A DNA stretch of 64,000 nt, taken from Caprella mutica. Taxonomy: Eukaryota; Arthropoda; Malacostraca; Amphipoda; Caprellidae. A program made the translations under genes and the position numbers. Every line of letters begins with the position of its first letter. The stretch's first letter is position 1. Positions 1 through 12,203 of this stretch are shown here, one piece after another. Where the stretch lies: contig CANNZV010000116.1 in the NCBI GenBank assembly GCA_947561585.1, positions 186,001-250,000 on the forward strand, written 5' to 3'. The notes beneath the pieces are model-generated. The model was not told the DNA's origin, searched no databases, and saw only the letters and a program-made list of their open reading frames with translations.

Positions 1-109
1 CAATGAAGGTCGCATGGAGTGCCCCGGGGTACGAACCTAATGATGAGGGGGAGGGGGTTACAGTAATGGGGGAAGTAACAGTAATGGAGAGGGGGGGGGG
101 TCTTATTTT

Positions 110-564
110 GATCAATAGGACAAAAGTCATCCTTTGATCAATAGGACAAAAGTCATTCTTTGATCTATAGGACAAAAGTCATTCTTTGATCAATAGGACA
201 AAAGTCATTCTTTGATCTATAGGACAAAAGTCATCCTTTGATCAATAGGACAAAAGTCATCCTTTGATCTATAGGACTAAAGTCATTCTTTGATCTATAG
301 GACTAAAGTCATCCTTTGATCAATAGGACAAAAGTCATTCTTTGATCTATAGGACAAAAGTCATCCTTTGATCAATAGGACAAAAGTCATTCTTTGATCA
401 ATAGGACAAAAGTCATTCTTTGATCAATAGGACTAAAGTCATCCTTTGATCAATAGGACAAAAGTCATTCTTTGATCTATAGGACAAAAGTCATCCTTTG
501 ATCAATAGGACAAAAGTCATCCTCTAATCAATAGGACATGTCATCCTTTGATCAATAGGACAAG
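110..564. repeat. Minisatellite, 26-bp unit, about 17 copies
   Basis: Tandem unit starting GATCAATAGGACAAAAGTCA, with variants ATCAAT/ATCTAT, ACAAAAG/ACTAAAG and ATTC/ATCC. The last two copies are shortened. It follows a short G-rich stretch (1-109) with a run of ten G. No coding potential is visible. Confidence 0.97.
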
Positions 565-2059
565 TTCAATCACAGGACACTCCTTTTCTCCATCACTACG
601 TGTTTCTGTCCCAATAAATGAGTGCAGTCACAAAGTGAGAATTGATTAACAGCTGCAGAAAATTTGACTCCATTTTACGCAGCAGACATCGCGATATTGA
701 GTGACAATTTATAACTTCTCAATAGAGTTATATTTCTTAGGCAGGGGAACCAGTTAAAGTAAACCAATTAGTTGAACAACATAGCATTGAGAATTATAAG
801 TCATTTCAATATTAACGTTGCAGAGATAATTTTGGCTTAGTTTAGACTTTTGATTAATAAAGTAACTAATTGGATATATTTTGAAATCTCTACTTACGAG
901 GAACATTGATTCAAATACACCAAATAACAGATAACATTTATTGCTGCACTACAACGAACACAAGCTACCAGAATGTTCGGCACAATTAGACAACTATGCG
1001 CTCAATTCCATCGGAAAATATTCTAAAAAATTCAATCGGATCAGAATGGCCGCTATTCGAAAGTCGAATAGCACACAGAGAGGATTTAGTCAACGGGAAA
1101 CAGTCGGAATATTGGAAGCAGTGGAATTAATAGAAGCTTTATATATCAATATTTCGCTAAATAACTACAATTTGCATTCTGTTCGTTTTATCAGGTGTTT
1201 GAAGTTTGCTTCAGAACCAAAAATCCTATCACTCACGTTAAAACTAAGTAAATACAAGGGACTTTAAAGTGATACTCAGGAGAGTGGTGACCCATCCTTC
1301 AAAACTGCATGTAACGTTAGAAAAATGTGAAAAAAATAAAAACAGTTCAGAGTTCAAGAGTTACTCTACCAAAAGTTCTTCTTTTGGTCCATTCAGAACA
1401 AATAAATTCCTTCTAAAGTCTATATCTTAAATAATAGACATTAATTAATCCAAATTATTGTGCTATTTGCAATTAGTCACCAAGAATACGAGCACAGAAG
1501 CAATTAGACTAACTAGCCACTATCTGATGAAGAGTTGCTGGAGACATTATGTTGACCTTCACAAATTACAGTTATGGGAGGAAATTCCTACCACTGGACA
1601 GCAATAAAAGGCAAAGCAGCTGAAACAATGTCACTGCTAGCACACAGGGAATAGGTCTCCATTACAGCCACTATTTAAAGTAATGCTCTATTAGTATATT
1701 AACTTCTAACCACAGAGACATCAAAGGAAAATATATAAAATACATATATAAAAAGTGTACAAATCAGGTATTCTGATATAACAAAAAGAAACTAAGAATA
1801 GCGTTAGGTAATTTTCCAGTGAAGGTGTCTGTTTGTACATTTAAACCCAGAAAATAGCTGATAAAATAGCACGTTAGACTAGTTAAGCAAGTAGCTAAAA
1901 ATGAAACTGGAAAAAGAAGCCGTGTAATTTTGTGACAATTTTCACCAGAAGTATTTCAAGGAGACATTAGAATCAGCTGTGGCAGTGAGAGAAGTAAACA
2001 TCTCTGGTATGGCAAGAAGTAATTAGCAGACAGGGAACTGACAGAATGGAACGAGACGT
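565..2059. other. Non-coding stretch, no gene recognised
   Basis: AT-rich unique-looking DNA. An open frame at 941-1267 (plus) has no ATG at its reported start, no family resemblance and no useful splice context, so I do not call it a gene. Positions about 1295-1345 resemble a fragment of the dispersed repeat family seen at 26735, 29690 and 40690. Confidence 0.6.
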
Positions 2060-2346
2060 GTAAACAGCAACACATAAAGATAGTGAGTAGAGAGAGGCAT
2101 GTAAACAGCAACACATAAAGATAGTGATTAGAGAGAGGCATGTAAACAGCAACACATAAAGATAGTGAGTAGAGAGAGGCATGTAAACAGCAACACATAA
2201 AGATAGTGAGTAGAGAGAGGCATGTAAACAGCAACACATAAAGATAGTGAGTAGAGAGAGGCATGTAAACAGCAACACATAAAGATAGTGAGTAGAGAGA
2301 GGCATGTAAACAGCAACACATAAAGAGAGTGAGTAGAGAGAGGCAT
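2060..2346. repeat. Minisatellite, 41-bp unit, 7 copies
   Basis: Seven nearly identical head-to-tail copies of a unit beginning GTAAACAGCAACACATAAAG and ending GTAGAGAGAGGCAT. Differences are single bases (gtgaGTAG/gtgaTTAG). The overlapping minus-strand open frames are low-complexity artefacts. Confidence 0.97.
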
Positions 2347-3032
2347 GAAAACACAACATATTGAAAATTTACAAACAGTTACTATAAAAATAGAATTCTA
2401 TTGCAATATCCTTATAATTTATCATCAATATTCTACTCCAAAAGGACGAAGTTGAAGATTTCTCAGAGATAGTAATTGGAAGACTGTGATTAATAGAGAG
2501 GCCTGTCGAGACAGAGTTTCAGTACGATATGGAACAGCAAAGTGAAGCAAGTTATCAAACTCCTAACTTCGAAACTTGATATTGACACCATGAGTAAATG
2601 ATAGAGTGGTGCCTCTAGCGGTAACTTGCTCATATTCTATTACCTCTAAGAAACACCTATAATATTAAGGGAGTTAGTGACTAGAGACTAGAACTAGTGC
2701 TGCAAAGCACTAGGGAAAAGGGCTAATTGATGTAGAGTAGATAGTGTGGTTGGTAGATGGTATGAACAACCTTTGCAGTAAGCAATTCACTCACTAAGAT
2801 CAATATTCATTCAATGACGTCACAGTGGATGAATACTTAGTGATGGATGAACTTGCAGAGAGGCTTCTGTACCTACCTACTGCTGACAACATGTGAATAG
2901 AAAGGAAGTACTGAGAGGATAATTAACGTGTGGTGATAGAGTATTGGGAAATAAAAGAGATGGGAGAGGTGATTGGTAAGAAAAAGATTTAAAATGATAT
3001 TAAGATGCTTTATTGTAATATTCAGAAGACGC
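2347..3032. other. Non-coding stretch
   Basis: No gene, RNA or mobile element recognised between the 41-bp and 28-bp arrays. Confidence 0.55.
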
Positions 3033-3691
3033 ACTTCTGTGTACTGTGCAGACACACACCACTTCTGTGTACTGTGCAGACACGCACCACTTCTGTTTAC
3101 TGTGCAGACACACACCACTTCTGTGTACTGTGCAGACACACACCACTTCTGTGTACTGTGCAGACACACACCACTTCTGTGTACTGTGCAGACACGCACC
3201 ACTTCTGTGTACTGTGCAGACACACACCACTTCTGTGTACTGTGCAGACACACGCCACTTCTGTGTACTGTGCAGACACACACCACTTCTGTGTACTGTG
3301 CAGACACACACCACTTCTGTGTACTGTGCAGACACACACCACTTCTGTGTACTGTGCAGACACACACCACTTCTGTGTACTGTGCAGACACTCACCACAT
3401 CTGTGTACTGTGCAGACAGGCACCACTTCTGTGTACTGTGCAGACACACACCACTTCTGTGTACTGTGCAGACACACACCACTTCTGTGTACTGTGCAGA
3501 CACACACCACTTCTGTGTACTGTGCAGACACACACCACTTCTGTGTACTGTGCAGACACACACCACTTCTGTGTACTGTGCAGACACACACCACTTCTGT
3601 GTACTGTGCAGACACACACCACTTCTGTGTACTGTGCAGACACACACCACTCCTGTGTACTGTGCAGACACACACCACTCCTGTGTACTGT
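3033..3691. repeat. Minisatellite, 28-bp unit, about 23 copies
   Basis: Unit ACTTCTGTGTACTGTGCAGA followed by CACACACC. Because 28 is not a multiple of three, the translated period is 28 residues across all three frames; open frames on both strands span the array but only reflect a unit lacking stops. Confidence 0.97.
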
Positions 3692-4146
3692 GGTTCTGTG
3701 TGTAAATTATCACCTCTCATTCGTGTTATTTTTTCTCACCAATTTAGCGTGTGTCCATATGGTTATTTCTCTACTAATTACATGCAATAGCACCTGTAGG
3801 CGATAATGACTAACTATTCTGCTGAAACAAAAGAAATACGAGACATAATATATAATATAGCATGGTAATATTTTCTTACAAAATACAGCTTCTTAAAATA
3901 AACATTTCAAATTATTGCAAAGAAACAATGATAATTTTCTTAATTTTTTAATATATAATTCGTTTCCTAATTACATGCGTCTAAATTAATGGAGCAAATG
4001 GCAAAAATAAGCAGGTGGTAAATTGAATAAAATTCAGACTCAGCCAATCTATTGTGCGGTAAGTTCTGATAAAATAGAGTTGGAAAAGTTATCGACATTT
4101 TGCAGATAGGAATTTGTTAGGCCCTTCATTGCAGCCGTGAGGAACT
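3692..4146. other. Non-coding stretch
   Basis: AT-rich DNA with no recognised feature. Confidence 0.55.
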
Positions 4147-4506
4147 GACTAACTTATTGGGTCACTTTGACCAAGTCACTTGCCACAGTGGTCAGTTTGA
4201 CTAACTTATTGGGTCACTTTGACCAAGTCACTTGCCACAGTGGACCAGTCTGACTAACTTATTGGGTCACTTTGACCAAGTCAGATGCCCCAGTGGTCAG
4301 TTTGACTAACTTATAGGGTCACTTTGACCAAGTCACTTGCCACAGGGGTCAGCCTGACTAACTTATTGGGTCACTTTGACCAAGTCACTTGCCACAGTGG
4401 TCAGTCTGACTAACTTATTGGATCACTTTGACCAAGTCACTTGCCACAGTGGTCAGTTTGACTAACTTATTGGGTCACTTTGACCAAGTCACTCGCTCCA
4501 GTGGTC
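4147..4506. repeat. Minisatellite, about 52-bp unit, 7 copies
   Basis: Unit beginning GACTAACTTATTGGGTCACT and containing TTGACCAAGTCACTTGCCAC, with scattered substitutions and one-base length differences. Each unit holds a short inverted pair GGTCACTTTGACC. Confidence 0.95.
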
Positions 4507-5107
4507 AAAGAAGTTATGGTCAAGGCCCTGAAAATGCTGTAATTAATTAGCATTGATTTCTGGTCACTACAGACAAATGACGTGTGCACTGCAGTTTGAA
4601 TATACACATTTATAAACCGAAATATGATATAACGTTATAAAATATATAAATATTACAATCATTATTATAGAAATAGAATCTTAGATTGCTGAAAAGTATA
4701 GTAATAGCGTTATCATCAAAATTACAATTACCGTTAAAATGAGAAACATGGCGAATGATATAAATAGTAACAGTTTTAAGTACAGAGGACGACAATATTT
4801 TAAAATATAAAATGGAATTACAAAGTTTTTAATTTCTCACAGTGTTTAGAAATGTGATGCCAGCAGCGTTAGAAAAATAATAAAAATGGATAAAAAAACA
4901 GTCTGGGCCAAAGGTACGCCACTCCCCTTCTCTGCCGGATACAACCTATTTTGGCAATTCTTATTACAATATCAGAAGAATGGAAATTGCTATTGAGAAT
5001 CTGGTTAATTCATCAAAAAGGAAATATAACATGCACCTTTATGCGGACCAATAAAATGTTATTAGTTTAGAAACTACAGACCAATAAAAAGTTATCGGAT
5101 GACCTAC
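4507..5107. other. Non-coding stretch
   Basis: No gene recognised. About 4855-4950 weakly resembles pieces of the dispersed repeat family described at 26735. The stretch directly follows the donor site of the minus-strand exon at 5108. Confidence 0.5.
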
Positions 5108-5666
5108 CTTGCATGGAAATCTTGAGACAGTTAGACGCAGACCTCCAGCAAGAACAAAAGACATGAAGAGCACCGAAAGCACCAAATATGGCAGACCTGG
5201 TTGTTCCACCACCTTTAGACCTAGAAGCAGGGTTAGTTCCTCTACCGGAAGCAGGGTTAGTAGTGACAAGGTTGTTAGTAACGGTAGCACTGTCACAGGG
5301 GGTCAGGTTGAAAAGGGGGTTGGAATGTCCACCACTAGAGTGCGCGGTGAACTTTAAATGCTCATCCTTAACTATAACACTTGGAAGACTTTCTACCTTA
5401 ACACAACGATTTACATCTTCTGGAACATAGGAGTTCGTACTTTTTCGCCTTTGGTAGTCATTTAGGTTATTTTTCATAGATTCTATGACGTCATTTCTAT
5501 CATTTGTCTCGACATTCTGAAGTTTCAAACTCGAAGATCTTTTCGACACCAATTTGACCTCCAAACTCCCATCACTTCTTCCTTTTCTTTTTGACCGAAT
5601 TATTTCCTCACTAAAATTTCGAATCCTAGATTTGAGATTATTTCCAGATTCACATTTTTCCTCCAT
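5108..5666 (-). CDS. Candidate exon, Ser/Asn-rich protein, minus strand
   Basis: Open frame of 186 codons from an ATG at 5666, ending at a strong donor, CAAG followed by GTAGGTC, that leaves the frame in phase 1. The product is hydrophilic and basic-acidic mixed, with Ser, Asn, Lys and Glu throughout and a run of three Gly followed by two Thr near the end. It has no domain I recognise. A TAG lies in frame six codons before the ATG (5684-5682), so either the ATG is the initiator or an acceptor such as the AG at about 5682 opens the exon. Strand, composition and exit phase match the exons at 10331, 19035 and 19490, so it may belong to the same transcript; this is inference. A second frame over the 3' half encodes a hydrophobic stretch but uses the same donor poorly. 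Confidence 0.5.
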
Positions 5667-5779
5667 TTTCAAGTCGCTATTCTAAATTTACTAGTCCTCA
5701 TTTATGAAATTTAATTAGTATTAGTAGCCACATATTAAATTCTGTAGAAAATGAACATCTATTAGATAGGGTCCACTTA

Positions 5780-5995
5780 GGGTCACACAGGTAAATTGCA
5801 GCCATTGCAATTTACCTCAAGGAAGTCTCTAGCTACAACCTGCCTAACCTATTTTATATTGAAATGTTGCATGTCAAAAGAAGCGCAATGCATGTTACAA
5901 TTTATTAGTTTAATGAACGTTTGAAGCCATGCTGTTTATTAGTGCTACTGTGGTTAGAGGCCGAAGTTAGTTTATTATTCCTCAATTCACCTCAG
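5780..5995. mobile_element. Decayed TA-type MITE (family of 26517-26727)
   Basis: Starts TAGGGTCACACAGGTAAATTG and matches the intact copy at 26517 through CAAAAGAAGC and GTTAGAGGCCG. The right terminal repeat is badly degraded, so the end coordinate is approximate. Non-coding. Confidence 0.65.
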
Positions 5996-7390
5996 ATTAG
6001 TTTCAGTAAAGCTTATAGATAATAGGTACCTACCGTGGGATAGGATATTATGTTGAAGGAAATGCCACAACTAGTTATCGTTTGGGTCCTACCGTCTACT
6101 TCCCAGTCATCCGAAGTCTGTTTCCTAACTAGAAATGTCAGTCAGAGATAGGAAGGTAAGCTCTATTCACATGTCAAACAGCAAGTTTATGTAAAAATTT
6201 CACTCCAAGATTAGTAATTCTGTCTCTTAGAAAAGTTTTACAAAAATTTATTTCCCAACTAAACAAATCTTGACGGAAATAATGAAAACTCCTTTTTTAC
6301 TATCAAATCAATATTTACTGTTTAATCACTGTAAACAAAGATGGATAGAAATACAGAGGACATCAAAGAAGTAGTCAGAAGGGAAAGTGGCTCCATTAAC
6401 AAAGTCACCTACCACCAGTCGGTGGAAAAGCTCACGGGTACAGAAAAGCTACTCCGTTACAAATTAGACTAAGAGTGCTAGGTAAGATATTAGTGCCTAC
6501 CTATGTAATTAGTTATGTTCTTTGTGGCAGATAAAGCCACTACCTAAGTGTTTAGATGCTATCGTAATTACTAATAACTCATTAGGGTGACTTATGAGTT
6601 ATTGATCGACTACACATTAGCAATCAAATACTAAAATATATATAATATAGATACCTCTACATTAAAATTCTACATAATATATACTAATTGGTAACAAAAT
6701 AAATTGAGCGAAGTCTAATATCTTTCCTTATAAGATCGATAATGTGGAAGAGTTCAATAATTCGGAACTGCACTTAACTTTGAAACTAATAATAATAAAT
6801 AGAGTTAGGAAGAAAGAGCGGAATAATTTAGCGAAACTTGCGAGTCGAATATGAGTTTTTTCCTCTTTTTTGTCGTGAAAACTAAAAGTTAAACTTCTTA
6901 CCGTAATTTCATTAGGTTCTTTATTGTGATTAAGGATTAGTTGTTGTTAAAGTAGAGTTAGTGTGTTCAGGTGGATTACGTACCTAGGGTAGTAGGTACC
7001 GTAACTGTTCTTCCGCTTAGGGCAATGCCTCAAATATTAGCCCAGGTGAGACCTGCACCTACCTACGAAATAATAGCACTATTCTATAAGGTGAAGCTAT
7101 ACAGTGTAGAAAAAGAACATATTGAGTTTTCTTTGGCACACAGGGGACTGTAACTGCTAGAACTGCAAAGAAGTCAATCTTTGGTAACTGTCACGATAAC
7201 ATAGCGCGTTATCGAGAGAAGGCACAGTGCGTCACACACCACAACACGTCACACTGTCACCACGTCACAAACTGGACTGACTTGCAGCTGGAAATAGACA
7301 TGGAATTTCGCGTGTGTGTATATATATATACTATATATAGTGTGTACTGGCACCAGAAACTCGGAGTGACCTTCAGTGTGAAACAGCAGG
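5996..7390. other. Non-coding stretch with one dispersed-repeat fragment
   Basis: AT-rich. About 6340-6440 is a reverse-strand fragment of the dispersed family (shared text around AAAGTGGCTCCATTAACAAA and GTCACCTACCACC). A TA/GT microsatellite lies near 7313-7345. No gene recognised. Confidence 0.55.
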
Positions 7391-7468
7391 ATAACACTGT
7401 AACACACTGTGTAACACTGTAACACACTGTGTAACACTGTAACACACCGTGTAACACTGTAACACACA
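7391..7468. repeat. Short tandem array, 20-bp unit, about 4 copies
   Basis: Head-to-tail copies of GTAACACTGTAACACACTGT. The overlapping minus-strand open frames are shadows of it. Confidence 0.9.
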
Positions 7469-7898
7469 CTCAGATAAAATAGTTTTTTTTGGTTAATGCA
7501 GCATACTCAATAATAATATTTTTTTTTATAGTTTTAATCAATAATATTACATGTTGAAATACAAACGTTTTTTGCACAACGTTTATTTAAATAGAACAAG
7601 ATGGCGACAGTGACTAGTGAAAAGCTTGAGCTAGTCCTCACTAGATGGAGCTTTGTCAAAATTAATAAAAAAAAACTTCAATAAGCATTATATAGATGAA
7701 GATTATATTACATAATTAATTAAGTTTCTTTCCTTGATGATCGAAGATGTAGAACCATTCGATAATTCTGAACTTACCCTATACACAATAATGACATAAA
7801 AACTGACGTTGCCGTAGTAAATCTGACGTAATGAGCTAAGTAACGTAAAAACTAATTACCGGAATACCATCCTGTGATGAAACAAAGAGGAAATATAA
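7469..7898. other. Non-coding stretch
   Basis: No gene recognised. An AAGATGGCGAC motif near 7600 opens a frame of only about 27 codons; the same motif recurs near 33690 and 60100. Confidence 0.5.
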
Positions 7899-7962
7899 AG
7901 AGACAGAGTGGTGAAGAGACAGAGTGGTGAAGAGACAGAGTGGTGAAGAGGCAGAATGGTGT
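7899..7962. repeat. Short tandem array, 16-bp unit, 4 copies
   Basis: Four copies of AGAGACAGAGTGGTGA, the last with two substitutions. Confidence 0.92.
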
Positions 7963-8259
7963 AGAAGCAGTGATATTTTTTCGCAAGTCATCACTAAATA
8001 GTATGCAAATGTTACTAAAAAATAATTTTGATAAATTAAAATAGTCTACCCATTATTCGTAGAGAATTTCATAGAAAACCACAAAAAATCTACGGTTGAA
8101 AATCCCATTTTCTAACCCGAGAAAATGATTCTATTTAACTTCTTCTTTTCTTATCAAGTAATTATATTTATTAATTAGCAGTAGAAAGGAATTTTATTTC
8201 AATGCACCAAAAGCATTCCTAACTACACCGAGAAGAGGAGAAAAGTTGGCAGGTGAAAT

Positions 8260-8622
8260 GATATGCACGCCTGCAGAGTACTACCTACATCAGTGATATG
8301 CACGCCTGCAGAGTACTACCTGCATCAGTGATATCCACGCCTGCAGAGTACTACCTACATCAGTGATATGCACGCCTGCAGAGTACTACCTACATCAATG
8401 ATATCCATGCCTGCAGAGTACTACCTACATCAATGATATCCATGCCTGCAGAGTACTACCTACATCAATGATATCCATGCCTGCAGAGTACTACCTACAT
8501 CAATATATCCATGCCTGCAGAGTACTACCTGCATCAGTGATATCCATGCCTACAGAGTACTACCTACATCAATGATATCCATGCCTGCAGAGTACTACCT
8601 GCATCAGTGATATGCACGCCTT
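8260..8622. repeat. Minisatellite, 35-bp unit, about 10 copies
   Basis: Unit GATATCCATGCCTGCAGAGT plus ACTACCTACATCAAT. Variants GCACG/CCATG and TACATC/GCATC are mixed along the array; one copy has lost a base. Confidence 0.96.
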
Positions 8623-8787
8623 CATATTATTTGCCGATGTTAAAAATGAAGGACTGCAGATTGGTGATTATAGACAGTAATATTGAGTTATTTTCAAATG
8701 ACTAACAATTTTGATATTAACTAAAGAGCTACTCTGCCATTGAGGAAAAGGTAACAATAACCCATCATTTACCCATCAATTAATGTA

Positions 8788-9504
8788 CAGGTGAAGCTCC
8801 TACAGTGGACGATCTTTTATTAAACGGAAGGGGACAAAGGACAAACATTATCCGTTCTAAGGGACATGCAGCTCCTACAACGAACTCTTTAAATTATATG
8901 GTTTAATAAATAACTATTCGTCTACCAATTATCTAGTCAAACATTGATTATAATCAGAGGTATTACAATTGACAATCAACACTTAATGTACTGTTTTTAA
9001 GATTTCCAGCATTTTGATTTTGTTACCCGTTTCCGCCACATTTTCTTTGATTAGAAAATTTCAATAGAAATTATAAAGAGGTGCAACTAATTTATATTAT
9101 ACATTAATATATTCATTTATCCATACCAAACAAAAAAATATTGTGTTCAGTTTAATAAACGATTATTTATTATGTTATGTATATTAGTTTGCATGTAGGT
9201 ACATAAATATCTATGTAAGTGAAGTTGAAAAATAGCACCCTTCTTATCATATTTAATAGTTCTTCAAGCGACAGTTATACCTACCTTATTATTTCATACA
9301 TTTATATAAATATTATAAAAGTTTATTAAAATGTTCATTTAATAATAATAGCTTCATTAACGGCTATTCGAAATGGTGTTGAATAAATCTTACAAAGTTT
9401 AATTCCCCAATTGAACTAATTATCAGCTCGTATAGCGCCCACGAGATCCGTATAGCGACCTCATTTTCTGGTACATATACTGTCCGTTGTATGAGCTTTA
9501 ACTT
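8788..9504. mobile_element. CAGGTAAA-ended TA element, copy A (empty site)
   Basis: Starts CAGGTGAAGCTCCTACAGTG and ends in a degraded complement of CAGGTAAAGCTCTTACAACG. It is the inverted counterpart of 13381-15576: shared blocks include the 9000-9060 stretch (TTTTGTTACCC, CATTTTCTTTGATTAGAAAA) and the 9210-9320 stretch (TATCTATGTAAGTGAAGTTG, ACAGTTATACCTACC). Terminal sequence and TA flanks suggest a Tc1/mariner-pogo type MITE. At 9215-9216 it keeps the uninterrupted TA that carries the nested insertion in the other copy. No coding capacity is seen. Confidence 0.8.
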
Positions 9505-10330
9505 CTTAAGTGTCTCCTGTAAACCCATAGAGTAACTTATGGTGGAGATAATAGAAGATGTGTCCCTTCCTTATCTCTGGTACCCACACCATATCTATTG
9601 CTATACCATTCCTCAGCTATGAACGACAACAAAGAGACTCAAGAGAAGAAGACGATACTCCCGCTAGCAAGTTCTTTCTTCAGATGTTTGAAATGCGATA
9701 CAGAGCGCATCAGAGATCCAATAAGTGATATCATTCAACAACAAATGATATATAGCAGTCGCTAGTCTCTGATAAGGAAGGCGATTGACTCAGTACATTA
9801 AATAAATGGTAGTGAGATATGGACATTATGCTATCTATTTAAATTACAAATATTCAATAGGAATCACATCAGTTATAGGAAACTATTTATTTTAAATAAT
9901 AATACGGTATTATTTGTGTTGTTATATCAATTAACGTATATTCAATAGATTTGTATTTAGCTCATAAATAATAAATAGTATTTAAAAAACAGTATATTCA
10001 AAAAGCGAATTTTGTTGGCACATAAGGGGCTTTCACGTTTATGGTTGTCACAATTCATCCATTCTAGAAGTTTGTATGTCTTATTTCGAGATAAAAGGAA
10101 GTTACAAAGGTAAAAATGAAGATTTGATGTTGAAAGAAACCTCCTGGTTAGTATACTAATTAAATTAGCATTATTTTCAATCGACTAAAATATTTGAACT
10201 GTAAGTAATTTCAGCAGGAATATGTTTCGTTAATAACGGAAAGACTGTAAAATACATATTTTAGTCTTCAATTCAGGCACACACAATTCTACTAATCTGC
10301 ATAATTACTAAGAATTTTAATCAGTTTTAC
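9505..10330. other. Non-coding stretch with one doubtful small frame
   Basis: Mostly AT-rich. A plus-strand frame of 48 codons (9618-9764) follows a good acceptor-like sequence (ACCATTCCTCAG) and has a less AT-biased composition, but no donor or family resemblance supports it. Confidence 0.45.
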
Positions 10331-12203
10331 CTCGTATAGCAGGCGATGGCGCTTCACAATTCCTTCTCTCCAGTAAATAACTTTTCGAATCAGGTTGAGA
10401 TGATTTGTCATTGCCGGGCCAGTTTGAAAATCGCTTCGTGTCGAATTTATCCGAGTAATTCCTGCTGCATTTTGGTCTGTGCAGTTCACAATCGTCAGAA
10501 GAGTAGTTGTTATCCAGTATGTTGTCAGACTGGTGGTAGCATGTGCGTTTGTTACAGATGTTGTAATTGTCAGTGTACAGAGGCTGACTTGCAGACTTCA
10601 ATTTGTTCGATTGGTTCAAATCATTTTTAGGAGTTTTTGTTATATGACCTAAGTTTGTATACATTTTCCTCTGGTCGAGACTCATTTTTCCATTGTACTC
10701 AGTAGGATAATATATTTTAGGACTGGTCATTTGGTCAGATTCATCGGAATAAGATGAATAGTCGTAAGGAGCACCACTCTTCTTCATTTGCGAGCAGTTA
10801 CTAACATAGGCTAAGCACTTGCTTTGACCTTTGTTCTTTGATAAATTATAGGAATTCATATTCGATAGAGAATTTCCATATGAAAAATGACTCTCATCAT
10901 CATTCAATTTCCCAATTTGATTATCGGAAGTAGAAGACTGAATTTCATATGGAAATTTAACTGGAGGCCATTTCCTTGGTTTGCTATTCTTAGACGTTGA
11001 TGGAAGCCATTGAAAAGTATCACCATTGATCGAATTTATGTCTACATTAGATTTTTGGTGATAATAAGTGTTTTTATCTCTGAATTGGTGCCTAGGCTTA
11101 TTGTCAACATTATCACCATAGCCTGTGGACTTAATAGAAAATGACTTGCTGTAAATATTTGAATGACAAGGTTTATGTTCCTCGACAGCTTTCTTCGTCT
11201 TCTTGAATCCATTCCAAGTTATTGGACGATCTTCTGAAATGTTCAACGGGGGAGGGTTTTGAGGAAATAAAGTTGATGAATGGGATAGTAATCTTGAGGA
11301 TTCAATCTCTCTTTCTCTCGGGCACGAATGCGATTCACATGGAATCGGTGATGGAAATCTTAAAGCCGGTTTGACTACAGAAGCAGAAGACATCCTCTCT
11401 TTCTTTGGGTGAAGGGATTCTTGCTGTGGATGGTTATTTCTCATAGCTTCATCCATGTAGTTTAAATTTTGATGCAATATTGGATTTTGAATAACTGGAG
11501 TAATTTTGTTTGGAAAATTTGGAGACAGTGTTGCAGACGTCATCTTCTTTAGCCTAGCATTTAGTTTTTCCGTTTCTGTTCTTCTTGAATTTCCTTTCAT
11601 TGGTGTATCAGAAGTTTTGGTAGCCTCTAATTTCTCTGCTAGAACTGGAGGCACGTACAGCTCTCCACTTGTTGACTTACAATGATCAGGTATCCTCTCG
11701 ACATACAAGCATCCTTTTTGTGAAGGATGCTCAGGAGCCTGGAAGTTGTTTGTTGCCAGTAAACTTCGATCATCTCCAAACACTTTAATCTGTGGAAGGT
11801 TAGGTCTTCCCTTGTCGGGACACGATCCTTCTTTGGGTTTCATGGAAGTATTACGACATTGCTCAGGTGTCGCAGCTGCTGAAATCTCATTCAAATCAGG
11901 TACATATTGAGGTTCAAAAGCCTTCCTTCGATTGTCATTAGAATTCGGTGACAGAGTAACAGAACCAGAACCTAGGCAATCACCTTTTGTAAGACCAGGG
12001 AACTGCTTGCTGCTAGCTTGTTTAGATTGGAGCTTTTCGGACATATTGTAAGGCGATAAGTTGAGATTGATGTCGTCTTGCACAGCATCATGACAAGCAA
12101 GTGTGAAAGTGGGGGGAGGGGGAGGGACTGTATTGACATCAACAGGTCTTCGCAATTTAACATTGATGACGTACTCATCTTCCAGAAGAAACGGGCCCAC
12201 CAT
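10331..12203 (-). CDS. Large candidate exon, disordered Ser/Pro/Asn-rich protein
   Basis: Open frame of 624 codons on the minus strand, ending at a donor (CGAG then GTAAAACTG) in phase 1; the nearby stop codon would lie in the intron. It opens at ATG 12203 with a good context (CAAGATGG). Alternatively an acceptor inside the first codons (TTCTTCTGGAAG, exon from 12178) would give a phase-1 start fitting the exon at 19035. The N-terminal part holds a run of five Pro after a Val-Asn-Thr-Val segment; the rest is rich in Ser, Asn, Lys, Pro and Tyr and should be disordered. I recognise no domain. Such long exons of low-complexity sequence resemble linker exons of large scaffold proteins, and the strand and phase fit the FERM-PDZ gene upstream, but the link is inferred. 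Confidence 0.65.

Noticed and set aside
110..564. CRISPR array
   Set aside because: Units are contiguous tandem repeats without unique spacers; none of the arrays here has repeat-spacer structure, and the DNA is animal.
941..1267. 108-codon plus-strand frame
   Set aside because: No ATG at its start, no family resemblance, no splice context.
2873..3806. Several Cys/His/Thr-rich frames
   Set aside because: Translations of the 28-bp array, open on both strands in several frames.
5039..5296. Minus-strand frame with a membrane-like hydrophobic segment
   Set aside because: It overlaps the longer frame of the 5108-5666 exon, which reads better into the donor; hydrophobicity in an alternate frame is common.
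9618..9764. 48-codon plus-strand frame after an acceptor-like sequence
   Set aside because: No donor, no homology; too short to call alone.
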